A stretch of 64,000 bases of DNA, taken from the NCBI RefSeq assembly GCF_008367235.1, contig NZ_VTZS01000001.1, forward strand, positions 1,488,001 through 1,552,000. Reading direction: 5' to 3'. Every line of letters starts with the position of its first letter. Within the stretch, counting starts at the first letter, position 1. Source of the DNA: Pareuzebyella sediminis. Its GTDB lineage: Bacteria > Bacteroidota > Bacteroidia > Flavobacteriales > Flavobacteriaceae. The translations under genes were made by a program, and so were the position numbers. The notes under the pieces were generated by a model that saw only the letters and a list, made by a program, of their open reading frames with translations, had not been told where the DNA came from and searched no databases. Positions 39,301-47,062 of the stretch are shown one piece after another.

Positions 39301-40410
39301 ATGAAAACAATGTCGGCACATAAACTTATTTGGGCCTTACCGCTAGTGGCAGCTATTTTTATAGGGTGTTCCAAGGATTCTGGGGCATCCGATGAAATAG
39401 AAATGCCCACCGAAAATGATGCACTCTATTTTCCGCCCATAAGTACGGATATTTGGGAGAAAATCGCTCTTCAGGACTTGAACTGGGACGAAACGGCCGA
39501 AAAGCCACTTTACGACTTTTTAGAAGCACATGATACCGATGCTTTTATCATCTTAAAAAATGGAAAAATCGTAATTGAAAAATATTTTGGAGGGTTCACC
39601 AAAGACCAAAATCATGCTTGGAACTCAGCCGGCAAAACACTAACGGCCTTTACATTGGGCATTGCCCAAGAAGAGGGACACTTGTCCATCGAAGATAGTT
39701 CGCAAGAATATCTAGGGGAAGGCTGGTCAAGCCTCACTAGCCAGCAAGAAGAACAAATTTCCATATGGAACCATTTGACAATGACAACTGGTGTTGATTA
39801 CGGCGTAGACAATAATTTCTGTACAGACCCGGAATGTCTTTTGTACAAGAACGATGCTGGTACATTTTGGTTCTATCACAATGCTACATACACTCTTTTG
39901 GACGAAATTTTGACTAACGCGCTAAACCAAGATTTCAGGGACTACTTTAACGCAAAGATCAGGGACAAAATTGGCATGCAGGGCCTTTGGGTCTCGTTAT
40001 CATATAATAATGTCTACTTCAGCACAGCTCGAAGCATGGCACGCTTCGGTCTCTTGAACCTGAACAATGGAATTTGGGAGTCGGAGGCCCTTCTTTCCGA
40101 TACCGTCTACTTAGACGCCATGCTGAATACTTCACAACAGCTAAATCCCGCGTACGGATATCTATGGTGGCTCAACGGAAAAAGTTCGTTCAGGATGCCC
40201 GGATCTGAAGAGAGCTATCCAGGGACCCTCATGGCCAACGCACCAGAAGATTTGGTCGCTGGGTTGGGCAAAAATGACCAAAAACTATATATCGTACCCA
40301 GTCAAAAACTGGTTATCGTTCGTATGGGCGGTGATGCCGGACAGTTACAACTTGGACCATCGAGCTTTGATAATGAACTTTGGTCAAAAATCAACGCACT
40401 CATCAAATGA
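39301..40410 (+). CDS. serine hydrolase (class C beta-lactamase-like) lipoprotein
   Basis: 369 residues with a lipoprotein signal ending at Cys23 (FIGCS) and a Ser/Asp-rich linker. The beta-lactamase/penicillin-binding fold has the nucleophile in SAGK (SxxK; Ser109, Lys112) and YHN (YxN; Tyr192-Asn194). The third motif is a degenerate AGLGKNDQKLYI. Such proteins are usually peptidases or esterases acting on peptidoglycan or small esters; antibiotic resistance is not implied. It is transcribed opposite to its neighbours, between rimO and the two-gene membrane unit, and converges on the latter with 17 bp between stops. Confidence 0.9.
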   Translation: MKTMSAHKLIWALPLVAAIFIGCSKDSGASDEIEMPTENDALYFPPISTDIWEKIALQDLNWDETAEKPLYDFLEAHDTDAFIILKNGKIVIEKYFGGFTKDQNHAWNSAGKTLTAFTLGIAQEEGHLSIEDSSQEYLGEGWSSLTSQQEEQISIWNHLTMTTGVDYGVDNNFCTDPECLLYKNDAGTFWFYHNATYTLLDEILTNALNQDFRDYFNAKIRDKIGMQGLWVSLSYNNVYFSTARSMARFGLLNLNNGIWESEALLSDTVYLDAMLNTSQQLNPAYGYLWWLNGKSSFRMPGSEESYPGTLMANAPEDLVAGLGKNDQKLYIVPSQKLVIVRMGGDAGQLQLGPSSFDNELWSKINALIK

Positions 40411-40427
40411 AATATTTAAACGATGCT

Positions 40428-41282
40428 CTATCGCCAAAAAAGGTTGTCTAAAAGTGCGAAAAAAGCATAGAGCAAAAAAATATTGCGATACCCTAGTTTC
40501 AAATTACGATAGGTAATCGGACACAAAACGAACCCCATATACAATAGCGTGGCTGCAAATTCATATTCCGATACGACGAGTCCGATAGAGGCTACGAAAA
40601 GCAATAAAAAACCAAGAACAATCTTCGAACGGTCTAAAAAAACGAACCCCAAGGCCAATAAGAGTTCCATACCAATGATCGAATAGACAAAAGGTTGTCG
40701 TAATCCTTCATAGGGCAAAGTGCCAATATTCAAAATAATGGTTTTCCCTAAAACTGGATCGGTGCGAACGAACGTACGGATATTCTCAACATTCTGTGCA
40801 ATTACTTCCTTTATTTCAGGCATTAGTCCACTGTTTATAAGCGGCCTGAAGAAGTCACCGGAGGCCATTCTAAATGCAATGAAATCACCACTCATAAAAT
40901 TGGGATTGAAAACCTTGTGCATCGTTGCAAATCCCATCACCACAATAAGTATCCAGCGTAGGTTATCTGTGAAGTATTCCTCATCCTCAGCGTAAAAAAG
41001 CAAAAGAGATAAAAAAAATAGGGTAAACAAATGGTTCGGTGCATTGTACCACCTGTAAACAATTCCCAAGAGAAGACTCAAAGAGAATACTACCTTGATA
41101 ACGCGGTCGTACCGTCGGATTGCCGGTAAGTCGAAAACGTTTAGTAGCTTTGGGAGACAGACCCCCAACCCTAGAAGTAGTTGAACGACCCCAAGAAGAA
41201 TACCCGAGCGCAATTCGATTACGTTAATAATCAATAGCAGCAAGTAGCCCCCAAAAATGCTTTTTTTAAAACTAGCCCTCAT
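40428..41282 (-). CDS. integral membrane protein, possibly HTTM/DoxX-like
   Basis: 284 residues with about seven or eight hydrophobic helices. I do not recognise it with certainty. The segment FATMHKVFNPNFMSGDFIAF (a His-Lys pair followed by an exposed loop) and the helix arrangement recall the HTTM (vitamin-K-carboxylase-like membrane) and DoxX groups. It overlaps the start of the 134-residue partner gene's end by 11 bp, so the two are made together. Role unknown. Confidence 0.65.
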   Translation of the reverse strand: MRASFKKSIFGGYLLLLIINVIELRSGILLGVVQLLLGLGVCLPKLLNVFDLPAIRRYDRVIKVVFSLSLLLGIVYRWYNAPNHLFTLFFLSLLLFYAEDEEYFTDNLRWILIVVMGFATMHKVFNPNFMSGDFIAFRMASGDFFRPLINSGLMPEIKEVIAQNVENIRTFVRTDPVLGKTIILNIGTLPYEGLRQPFVYSIIGMELLLALGFVFLDRSKIVLGFLLLFVASIGLVVSEYEFAATLLYMGFVLCPITYRNLKLGYRNIFLLYAFFALLDNLFWR

Positions 41283-41676
41283 AACTGTTCACCAATACCC
41301 GTTTTAATATCCGAGAATCGGCCTTAAAATCAAAACGCCATACCTCGACCTTAAAACTATCGCTGCGATTCTGTCTTAAAAACTCATAAACCTTTCGAAG
41401 ATGGTCTGAACTAGGGTAGGTTCTACATTCGAGAATCAGTTTTTGAAAGGTCGCATTTGAAGTAAAAAGTTTACTTCTACGCGCCATAGTCCGTTGGCCT
41501 TCACTTTCAATCCAAACAAAGTAGGAAAGGTTCGGGTGATACTCGGAATACATCCCATAGCCACCCATTTTCCAGGGATTTAAGGAACTGTACTTCGTTA
41601 GCCCCATTTGAAAAAAGGCCCACAATATGATACTTATAGGTATCCAATACCTTTGAAGCAACTTCCACAAATTCAT
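41272..41676 (-). CDS. hypothetical membrane-anchored partner protein, 134 aa
   Basis: 134 residues from the ATG of MNLWKLLQRYW, preferred over two TTG codons just upstream. One N-terminal transmembrane helix (about residues 10-28, IPISIILWAFFQMG) is followed by a soluble domain with W, Y and basic residues (NPWKMGGYGMYSEYHP). I do not recognise a family. The 11-bp overlap with the multi-helix protein gene makes it a likely subunit or partner of that protein. The pair interrupts the space between rimO and ftsY. Confidence 0.65.
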   Translation of the reverse strand: MNLWKLLQRYWIPISIILWAFFQMGLTKYSSLNPWKMGGYGMYSEYHPNLSYFVWIESEGQRTMARRSKLFTSNATFQKLILECRTYPSSDHLRKVYEFLRQNRSDSFKVEVWRFDFKADSRILKRVLVNSYEG

Positions 41677-41862
41677 CCGTTCTGTTTTAGCCAACAACTA
41701 TAAAATTGTAGGCTAATATAATCAAACCTGTAAGATTTTTATATAAAAACAGGAAACCCCAAAAGATATTCAGTTTTCGCCCGATGGCACACATCTTATT
41801 TTAGAGAAAAACGAATGTTCCACTTCGCCAAATGCAAAAAAGTAATGGTCGGTAAGAAGTAC

Positions 41863-42825
41863 TTAGTTTTTGCTCCCGAAAAATGAATCGACGAATTCGT
41901 GTTTATTGAAAACTTGTAGGTCTTCTAGGCCTTCGCCCACTCCAATGTATTTAACTGGAATTTGAAATTGGTCGGAAATACCGATGACTACACCACCTTT
42001 TGCCGTGCCATCTAGTTTGGTAACAGCCAATGACGAGACTTCGGTGGCCTTTGTAAACTGTTTTGCCTGTTCAAAAGCATTTTGACCAGTTGATCCGTCC
42101 AATACTAAAAGAACTTCATGTGGGGTTTCAGGTACTACTTTTTGCATCACCCGCTTTACTTTGGTCAGTTCGTTCATAAGATTAACCTTATTATGAAGTC
42201 TGCCTGCGGTATCTATAATGACTACATCGGCGGACTGTTTTACGGCCGAACTAAGGGTATCGAACGCCACGGAAGCAGGATCACTTCCCATTTTTTGTTT
42301 GACAATCGGAACCTCCACACGATCGGCCCAAACCTGTAACTGGTCAATAGCGGCAGCTCTAAATGTGTCGGCTGCCCCCAAAACGACTTTCAGGCCCTGC
42401 TTTTTGAATTGGAAGGCCAATTTACCAATAGTGGTGGTCTTGCCCACTCCATTGACTCCGACGACCATGATTACATAGGGCCTTTTTTCCTTTGGAATAA
42501 CGAATTCGGTCAGATTTTCGGCATGGGTCTCTGATAATAGCCCTGCAATCTCTTCACGTAGAATGGTATTGAGTTCATCGGTGCCGACATATTTGTCCCT
42601 AGCGACCCGAGCTTCGATTCTTTCGATAATCTTAAGGGTGGTGTTCACACCAACATCGGAGGTAACAAGAACTTCCTCTAAATCATCTAATACATCATCA
42701 TCAACTTTTGATTTGCCAGCAACGGCCTTACCTAGCTTGGAAAAAAACGATGTTTTTGACTTCTCCAAGCCCTTGTCCAGGGTTTCTTTTTTCTTTGAGG
42801 AAAATATATTTTTAAAAAGACTCAT
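41863..42825 (-). CDS. ftsY: signal recognition particle receptor FtsY
   Basis: 320 residues. FtsY docks SRP-ribosome complexes at the inner membrane. The NG domain is complete: helical N part (about 20-95), G1 P-loop GVNGVGKTTT, DTFRAAA, G3 DTAGR, and TKLDGTAKGG. The long acidic A domain of the E. coli protein is absent, leaving a short Lys-rich N-terminus, as usual for Bacteroidota. A -7 box TATCTTTG lies 23 nt before the ATG, and a terminator separates the gene from the ribosomal-protein genes upstream, so ftsY probably has its own promoter. Confidence 0.97.
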   Translation of the reverse strand: MSLFKNIFSSKKKETLDKGLEKSKTSFFSKLGKAVAGKSKVDDDVLDDLEEVLVTSDVGVNTTLKIIERIEARVARDKYVGTDELNTILREEIAGLLSETHAENLTEFVIPKEKRPYVIMVVGVNGVGKTTTIGKLAFQFKKQGLKVVLGAADTFRAAAIDQLQVWADRVEVPIVKQKMGSDPASVAFDTLSSAVKQSADVVIIDTAGRLHNKVNLMNELTKVKRVMQKVVPETPHEVLLVLDGSTGQNAFEQAKQFTKATEVSSLAVTKLDGTAKGGVVIGISDQFQIPVKYIGVGEGLEDLQVFNKHEFVDSFFGSKN

Positions 42826-42848
42826 AAGATTGAATGTATTGATGGCTT

Positions 42849-42856
42849 CAAAGATA
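42849..42856 (-). promoter_or_regulatory. -7 box of ftsY
   Basis: TATCTTTG on the minus strand, 23 nt before the ATG; it sits between the rpm-operon terminator and ftsY, which supports its use. Confidence 0.45.
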
Positions 42857-42929
42857 AGAAAGTAAGTTTCAAACCATGAAAAAGAGTATCTTATGTCGAT
42901 TCAAATTTCCATTTCTTTACGTTTGGACC

Positions 42930-42958
42930 AAAAAAAAAAGCCTCTTTAAAAAGAGGCT
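42930..42958 (-). terminator. intrinsic terminator of the rpmB-rpmG-DUF4295 operon
   Basis: AGCCTCTTT (42939..42947) pairs with AAAGAGGCT (42950..42958). On the minus strand it is followed by ten T (42939..42930). It starts 24 bp after the DUF4295 stop codon. Confidence 0.85.
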
Positions 42959-42981
42959 CACTTTCGTTTCTTATAACGCAA

Positions 42982-43131
42982 TTATTTTTTTAACCAGTCA
43001 TTCACCATTTCTGGAGGCATAACCGATTCGACAAAAGTATACGACCCACTTTTCGGGGACTTTACCATTTTAATGGCTTTTGTCAATCTTTTTGAACTTG
43101 TTTGTAAACTCGCAACCGTTTTCTTTGCCAT
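42982..43131 (-). CDS. DUF4295 family small basic protein (likely ribosome-associated)
   Basis: 49 residues, too short for an ORF scan with a 60-codon cutoff, but clearly real. It starts MAKKTVASLQTSSKRL, is Lys-rich, has KSPKSGSYTFVE in the middle and ends VNDWLKK. DUF4295 proteins follow rpmG in Bacteroidota almost everywhere. I recall a Bacteroidota-specific ribosomal protein (bL38) reported in the Flavobacterium johnsoniae ribosome structure that may be this family; that link should be verified. It lies 41 bp after rpmG and 24 bp before the operon terminator, so it is the third gene of the ribosomal-protein operon. Confidence 0.9.
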   Translation of the reverse strand: MAKKTVASLQTSSKRLTKAIKMVKSPKSGSYTFVESVMPPEMVNDWLKK

Positions 43132-43172
43132 GACTATTTACTTTTAAAGGATTTTATAGACAAAAATCCGAT

Positions 43173-43355
43173 CTACTTGATTTCTTTATGAACCGTCATC
43201 CTTTTTAAGATAGGATTGAATTTTTTGATTTCCATCCGTTCCGGCGTGTTCTTTTTATTTTTAGTGGTAATGTACCTTGAAGTTCCTGGCATTCCAGAAT
43301 CTTTATGCTCGGTACACTCTAAAATAACCTGTATTCTATTTCCTTTCTTTGCCAT
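43173..43355 (-). CDS. rpmG: 50S ribosomal protein L33
   Basis: 60 residues, full length for bL33: [18 protein letters not shown] at the start, [19 protein letters not shown] in the middle and a basic end. Only one cysteine is present, so it is the zinc-free (C-) form. It lies 11 bp downstream of rpmB and 41 bp upstream of the DUF4295 gene. Confidence 0.97.
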   Translation of the reverse strand: MAKKGNRIQVILECTEHKDSGMPGTSRYITTKNKKNTPERMEIKKFNPILKRMTVHKEIK

Positions 43356-43366
43356 CGTAAACTAGC

Positions 43367-43603
43367 TTATTTGACCAATCCTTGTGCTCTTGCTTCCTTA
43401 AGAACCGCAGAAATACCTCTCTTATTGATGATTTTCAACGCTTTTGCCGAGACCTTCAGCGTAATCCAACGATCCTCTTCAGGAAGATAAAAACGCTTTT
43501 TGGAAAGGTTAACATCAAACCTTCTTTTGGTCTTGTTTATAGAGAACGAAACGTTGTTTCCCGTCATTGCTCTCTTTCCCGTAATTTCACAAACTTTTGA
43601 CAT
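43367..43603 (-). CDS. rpmB: 50S ribosomal protein L28
   Basis: 78 residues, typical of bL28: KVCEITGKRAMTGNNVSFS, then RRFDVNLSKKRFYLPEEDRW and a C-terminal KALKIINKRGI. A single cysteine remains, so no zinc ribbon is expected. It is the first gene of the rpmB-rpmG-DUF4295 operon, and a good promoter lies directly upstream at 43631..43662, between it and the cinA stop codon. Confidence 0.97.
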   Translation of the reverse strand: MSKVCEITGKRAMTGNNVSFSINKTKRRFDVNLSKKRFYLPEEDRWITLKVSAKALKIINKRGISAVLKEARAQGLVK

Positions 43604-43630
43604 TGCGCTGATTTTTCTTTAAACAGGGTG

Positions 43631-43662
43631 CAAATTTATATCATTTTTATGGGACGGACAAA
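43631..43662 (-). promoter_or_regulatory. promoter of rpmB-rpmG-DUF4295
   Basis: On the minus strand TTTG (43662..43659), 20-nt spacer, TAAATTTG (43638..43631): both boxes match the Bacteroidota consensus exactly. The ATG is 27 nt further on. This is the best promoter seen in the window. Confidence 0.65.
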
Positions 43663-43669
43663 AGAATAT

Positions 43670-44920
43670 TCAGATTTTTAAAATTTCTTTTTGAAGCAGT
43701 TCAAATGCCTTGTTTACCGTTTTTTGCACAATGCGTTCCCTGTGGTTTCCCATATTGAATTTTTCTGCAAAAACGCCTCTTGGAGAGGCAATCGCTATAA
43801 ATACCGTACCTACCTCTGCATCGGAGTCTCCTTTACTAGGACCTGCGTTTCCAGTGGTAGCTATTGCGAAATCGCTTTTCATCATTTTTTTGACGTTTTG
43901 GGCCATTTGAACAGCCACTTCCCCACTTACAACCGAATGGGCGTCGATGCTATCTTTTCGAACGTTCAAAACTTCGATCTTAACTTCGGTGGCATAACTT
44001 ACCACCGTTCCCTTAAAATATGCCGAAGCCCCTGCCATTGCCGTCAGTTGCTCGGCAATTCGTCCCCCGGTACAACTTTCGGCCGTTGCAAGCGTCATCT
44101 TTTTCTTGGTCAACAACTTCGCCACCACCTGCTCCAAAACCTCATCGTCTTCGAGGCCATAAATAATATCCCCAATCAAGGGGTAAACTTCCCTCACGGC
44201 CTTTCCGATACCATCTTGAAGTTCTTTTTCCTCGGCGCCTTTGGCCGTCAAACGCAATCTCACCCTACCTAAGCTCGGTAAATAAGCCAGTTTTATAAAT
44301 GGGGGCAACCGATTCTCCCAATCTTCAATTTTATCGGCGATAGCACTTTCACCCAACCCATACGTAATAATTGTCTTATGCAGAATATAGGGTCTCCGAT
44401 ATTCTTTACTGATTTTTGGGATGACCACATCGACCATCAGATGCTTCATCTCGAAGGGTACCCCGGGCATTGAAACAAAGGTGACATTATTTGATTGCAT
44501 CCATAAACCCGGTGCGGTACCATACGCGTTGTGTAAAACCGTAGCCCTTGAGGGCACCAGGGCCTGTTTTCTATTAATATCGGATATCGGGGTGGAGGTA
44601 ATGTATTTTTTAAAGAGTTCTTCAACATGGTCTAGCACACTTTTATCTTCAACCAACCTATCGTCTAAAAACTCACATAGCGTATGTTTGGTAATATCGT
44701 CTTTGGTAGGCCCTAACCCACCGGTGATCAGCACTAGCTGCACCCGGTTACGAGCCTCCTCCAAGGCTGAAAGAATGTGCTCCCTTTCATCTTGCACCGA
44801 TGTGATTTGATAGACGGAAACGCCTATTTTATTAAGTTCCTTAGCTATAAAAGCGGAATTGGTATCTACAATCTGACCTATGAGAATCTCATCGCCAATC
44901 GTAATAATTTCTGCGAGCAT
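43670..44920 (-). CDS. cinA: CinA-type nicotinamide-nucleotide amidase / competence-damage protein
   Basis: 416 residues in two domains. The N-terminal molybdopterin-binding-like (COG1058) domain starts [24 protein letters not shown] and has a GGLGPTKDD loop; in known proteins this part is an ADP-ribose pyrophosphatase. The C-terminal CinA domain (about 260-416; [22 protein letters not shown] and [18 protein letters not shown]) deamidates nicotinamide mononucleotide. NMN recycling is therefore the likely role. The start codon overlaps the stop of the Hpt gene (TAATG), so FAH, Hpt and cinA form one translationally coupled unit. Confidence 0.95.
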   Translation of the reverse strand: MLAEIITIGDEILIGQIVDTNSAFIAKELNKIGVSVYQITSVQDEREHILSALEEARNRVQLVLITGGLGPTKDDITKHTLCEFLDDRLVEDKSVLDHVEELFKKYITSTPISDINRKQALVPSRATVLHNAYGTAPGLWMQSNNVTFVSMPGVPFEMKHLMVDVVIPKISKEYRRPYILHKTIITYGLGESAIADKIEDWENRLPPFIKLAYLPSLGRVRLRLTAKGAEEKELQDGIGKAVREVYPLIGDIIYGLEDDEVLEQVVAKLLTKKKMTLATAESCTGGRIAEQLTAMAGASAYFKGTVVSYATEVKIEVLNVRKDSIDAHSVVSGEVAVQMAQNVKKMMKSDFAIATTGNAGPSKGDSDAEVGTVFIAIASPRGVFAEKFNMGNHRERIVQKTVNKAFELLQKEILKI

Positions 44921-45258
44921 TACAGTTGAAAATCTTTTTTTAGCTCTGCCACGACTTGATTGATATCTTTTTTGAGGGTCGGAAAAATCTCTTGAATTTC
45001 CGCCATGTTCGCCTCGTTCTTACCCAAAGTTTCTATCTGAAGTGCTCTTTCCCGAGTTTGTTCCATGCCCAATAGATCGACATTAGGCTTTATCTTATGG
45101 GCAAGTTTATATACTTGTTCATGATTTTTTTGCGCCAGGGCCTGTTCAAGTTCTTTGAGATCCTCCGGTACTTCATCTAAGAAAACTGAAATTACAGAAT
45201 TGATGAAATCTTCATCTCCATCAGCCATCTCATTGATTTTATCAAGATTGTATATCAT
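44920..45258 (-). CDS. stand-alone Hpt (histidine phosphotransfer) domain protein
   Basis: 112 residues forming a single four-helix Hpt domain. The phosphorylated histidine is His54 in [16 protein letters not shown], with the following Lys and Gly positions as expected. Such proteins shuttle phosphate between hybrid kinases and response regulators; no kinase or regulator is encoded in the window, so its partners are elsewhere. It shares a one-base overlap (TAATG) with the genes on both sides, tying its expression to a FAH-family enzyme and cinA. Confidence 0.9.
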   Translation of the reverse strand: MIYNLDKINEMADGDEDFINSVISVFLDEVPEDLKELEQALAQKNHEQVYKLAHKIKPNVDLLGMEQTRERALQIETLGKNEANMAEIQEIFPTLKKDINQVVAELKKDFQL

Positions 45259-45869
45259 TATTTTACTTTTAAAGTGAAAATTGTTTTACCCTCCAATATA
45301 CCCGAAAGATAGTCATTTGCGGCTATTCTTCCAACCCCGGAAGGTGTACCTGTAAAAATAATATCCCCCTTCTTCAGTGTAAAGAATCGTGACACATACG
45401 ACACAAGTTCATCTATCTTCCACAGCATCAGTCGCGTGTTCCCGACCTGTACCGTTTCGTTATTCTTCAAAAGCGAAAAATCGAGGTCGTTTACATCCTT
45501 AAAATCAGTTTTAAGATACCATGCCCCGATTACCGCCGCACCATCAAAACCCTTAGCTTTTTCCCAAGGAAGACCCTTTTCTTTTAGCTTAGATTGTACA
45601 TCTCGGGCCGTAAAATCTATACCAAGACCTATCTCGTCGTAGTAGGTGTGCGCAAATTTTTCGGCAATATGCTTCCCCACCTTTTTAATCTTCACCAATA
45701 CTTCGACCTCGTAGTGAACATTATCGGAGAAATCGGGGATGTAAAAATCCTGTCCCTTGGGTAAAATGGCTGAATCAGGTTTGATAAAAACCACAGGTTC
45801 TTCTGGGCGTTCATTGGCCAACTCTGTAATATGGTCGGCATAATTTCGGCCTATGCAAATAAGTTTCAT
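45258..45869 (-). CDS. fumarylacetoacetate hydrolase (FAH) family protein
   Basis: 203 residues with the FAH fold only. It has KLICIGRNYADH at the start, metal ligands in VHYEVEVLVKI (two Glu) and IDFTARDVQ (Asp), and FTGTPSGVG near the end. Short members like this are acylpyruvate hydrolases, or oxaloacetate decarboxylases or tautomerases, acting on small keto acids with Mg or Mn. It is the first gene of the FAH-Hpt-cinA unit. Confidence 0.93.
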   Translation of the reverse strand: MKLICIGRNYADHITELANERPEEPVVFIKPDSAILPKGQDFYIPDFSDNVHYEVEVLVKIKKVGKHIAEKFAHTYYDEIGLGIDFTARDVQSKLKEKGLPWEKAKGFDGAAVIGAWYLKTDFKDVNDLDFSLLKNNETVQVGNTRLMLWKIDELVSYVSRFFTLKKGDIIFTGTPSGVGRIAANDYLSGILEGKTIFTLKVK

Positions 45870-46057
45870 CTAGTATAGATTATGGAATTCTTTTGAATAA
45901 TGGAATTTCATCGTAAGAGCAATCCTATTAGCGGTTCCAAAAAAACTGAGTAAGTTTTAAAATCCGTTTAGCACCTAAAAACGTATCCGCTCTTTGAACA
46001 AAGATACAACCACGTATATACTTACGCTTTTTTGCATCGAAACAACCCTTCAAATTG

Positions 46058-46834
46058 CTATCCGAGTTTGCTGTTCAACTGATTTAATTTGATTTTTGTA
46101 AGTACTTTCTTCGTATATAATGGAAAATCGGCATTTAAAATCCAACCAAAATAGCCAGGTTCCTTCTCTAGCACCTCCAATACTCGTTTTCCCTTATGTT
46201 TTCCAAAGGCAAAAATTTCCACTCCCTCTTCATCATAGCCCAAGAAGCCAGCAAAATCAGCAAATGGCCGATGGGTTGAAAATTCAGCGAGTTTTTTAAT
46301 ATCGTTCTCAAGGTCAGGATAGCGATCCAACTGGGATAACAACACCTCGTACGTGGCCAAGGTATCAGCCTCGGCACTATGTGCATCGGTCAAATCTTTA
46401 TCGCAGTAGAATTTGTAAGCGGCTTCCAAAGTTCGCTTTTCCATTTTATGAAAAATGGTCTGTACGTCTACAGATACCATGTTCTTCATATCAAAATCGA
46501 CATCGGCACGGAGCATTTCCTCAGCCAATAATGGAATATCGAACCGGTCAGAATTAAATCCGCCCAAATCACTATCCTTTATCATTTGATATATTTCTTT
46601 GGACAGTTGTTTGAAGGTCGGTTCCGAAGCTACCTTTTCATCGGTAATACCATGAATGGCAGCCGTCTCATCAGGAATGGGAATTTCCGGATTTACAAGC
46701 CAGGTTCTACTTTGTTTATTTCCGTTGGGAAATATCTTAAGAATAGAAATTTCGACGATGCGATCTTTGGCAATATTGGTTCCGGTAGTTTCAAGATCAA
46801 AAAAACATATGGGTTTCGTGAGGTTAAGCTGCAT
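46058..46834 (-). CDS. 3'-5' exonuclease, DnaQ-like (DEDDh) with ExoX-type C-terminus
   Basis: 258 residues from the ATG of MQLNLTKPICFFDLETTG; an upstream start would add 28 residues unlike the family. ExoI is FFDLETTGT (Asp, Glu), ExoII is GGFNSDRFDIPLLAEEM, and ExoIII is DAHSAEADTLATYEV (His, Asp). It is thus an active DEDDh nuclease of the DNA polymerase III epsilon superfamily. The C-terminus carries FGKHKGKRVLEVLEKEPGYF, the DUF3820-like motif of exonuclease X. It may trim DNA 3' ends during repair or replication. A -7 box lies 17 nt before the ATG. Confidence 0.93.
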   Translation of the reverse strand: MQLNLTKPICFFDLETTGTNIAKDRIVEISILKIFPNGNKQSRTWLVNPEIPIPDETAAIHGITDEKVASEPTFKQLSKEIYQMIKDSDLGGFNSDRFDIPLLAEEMLRADVDFDMKNMVSVDVQTIFHKMEKRTLEAAYKFYCDKDLTDAHSAEADTLATYEVLLSQLDRYPDLENDIKKLAEFSTHRPFADFAGFLGYDEEGVEIFAFGKHKGKRVLEVLEKEPGYFGWILNADFPLYTKKVLTKIKLNQLNSKLG

Positions 46835-46851
46835 CTTCCTATAATTTATTA

Positions 46852-46859
46852 CAAAGATA
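46852..46859 (-). promoter_or_regulatory. -7 box of the DnaQ-like exonuclease gene
   Basis: TATCTTTG on the minus strand, 17 nt before the ATG, with TTTT (near TTTG) 19 nt upstream as a possible -33 element. Confidence 0.45.
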
Positions 46860-47062
46860 GTTTTTATGAAAGTTATGAAAAATGAATGATAACCTTTAAC
46901 AGATTTCTGCTGTGGCAATACCAGACCGCATCCGATAATTTATCGGTCGAAGTAGGCATCAAATCCGGTTTGGGATTGGTTTTCTACTTGATCGTTAACC
47001 CCGGGTCACTGATTTATTAATTCTTAAAGTGAAATTATGGCCTTATATCGCAATAATTCAAG

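Noticed and set aside
43691-44272. 193-codon open frame on the plus strand
   Set aside because: Antisense to cinA, which has complete domains; no independent support.
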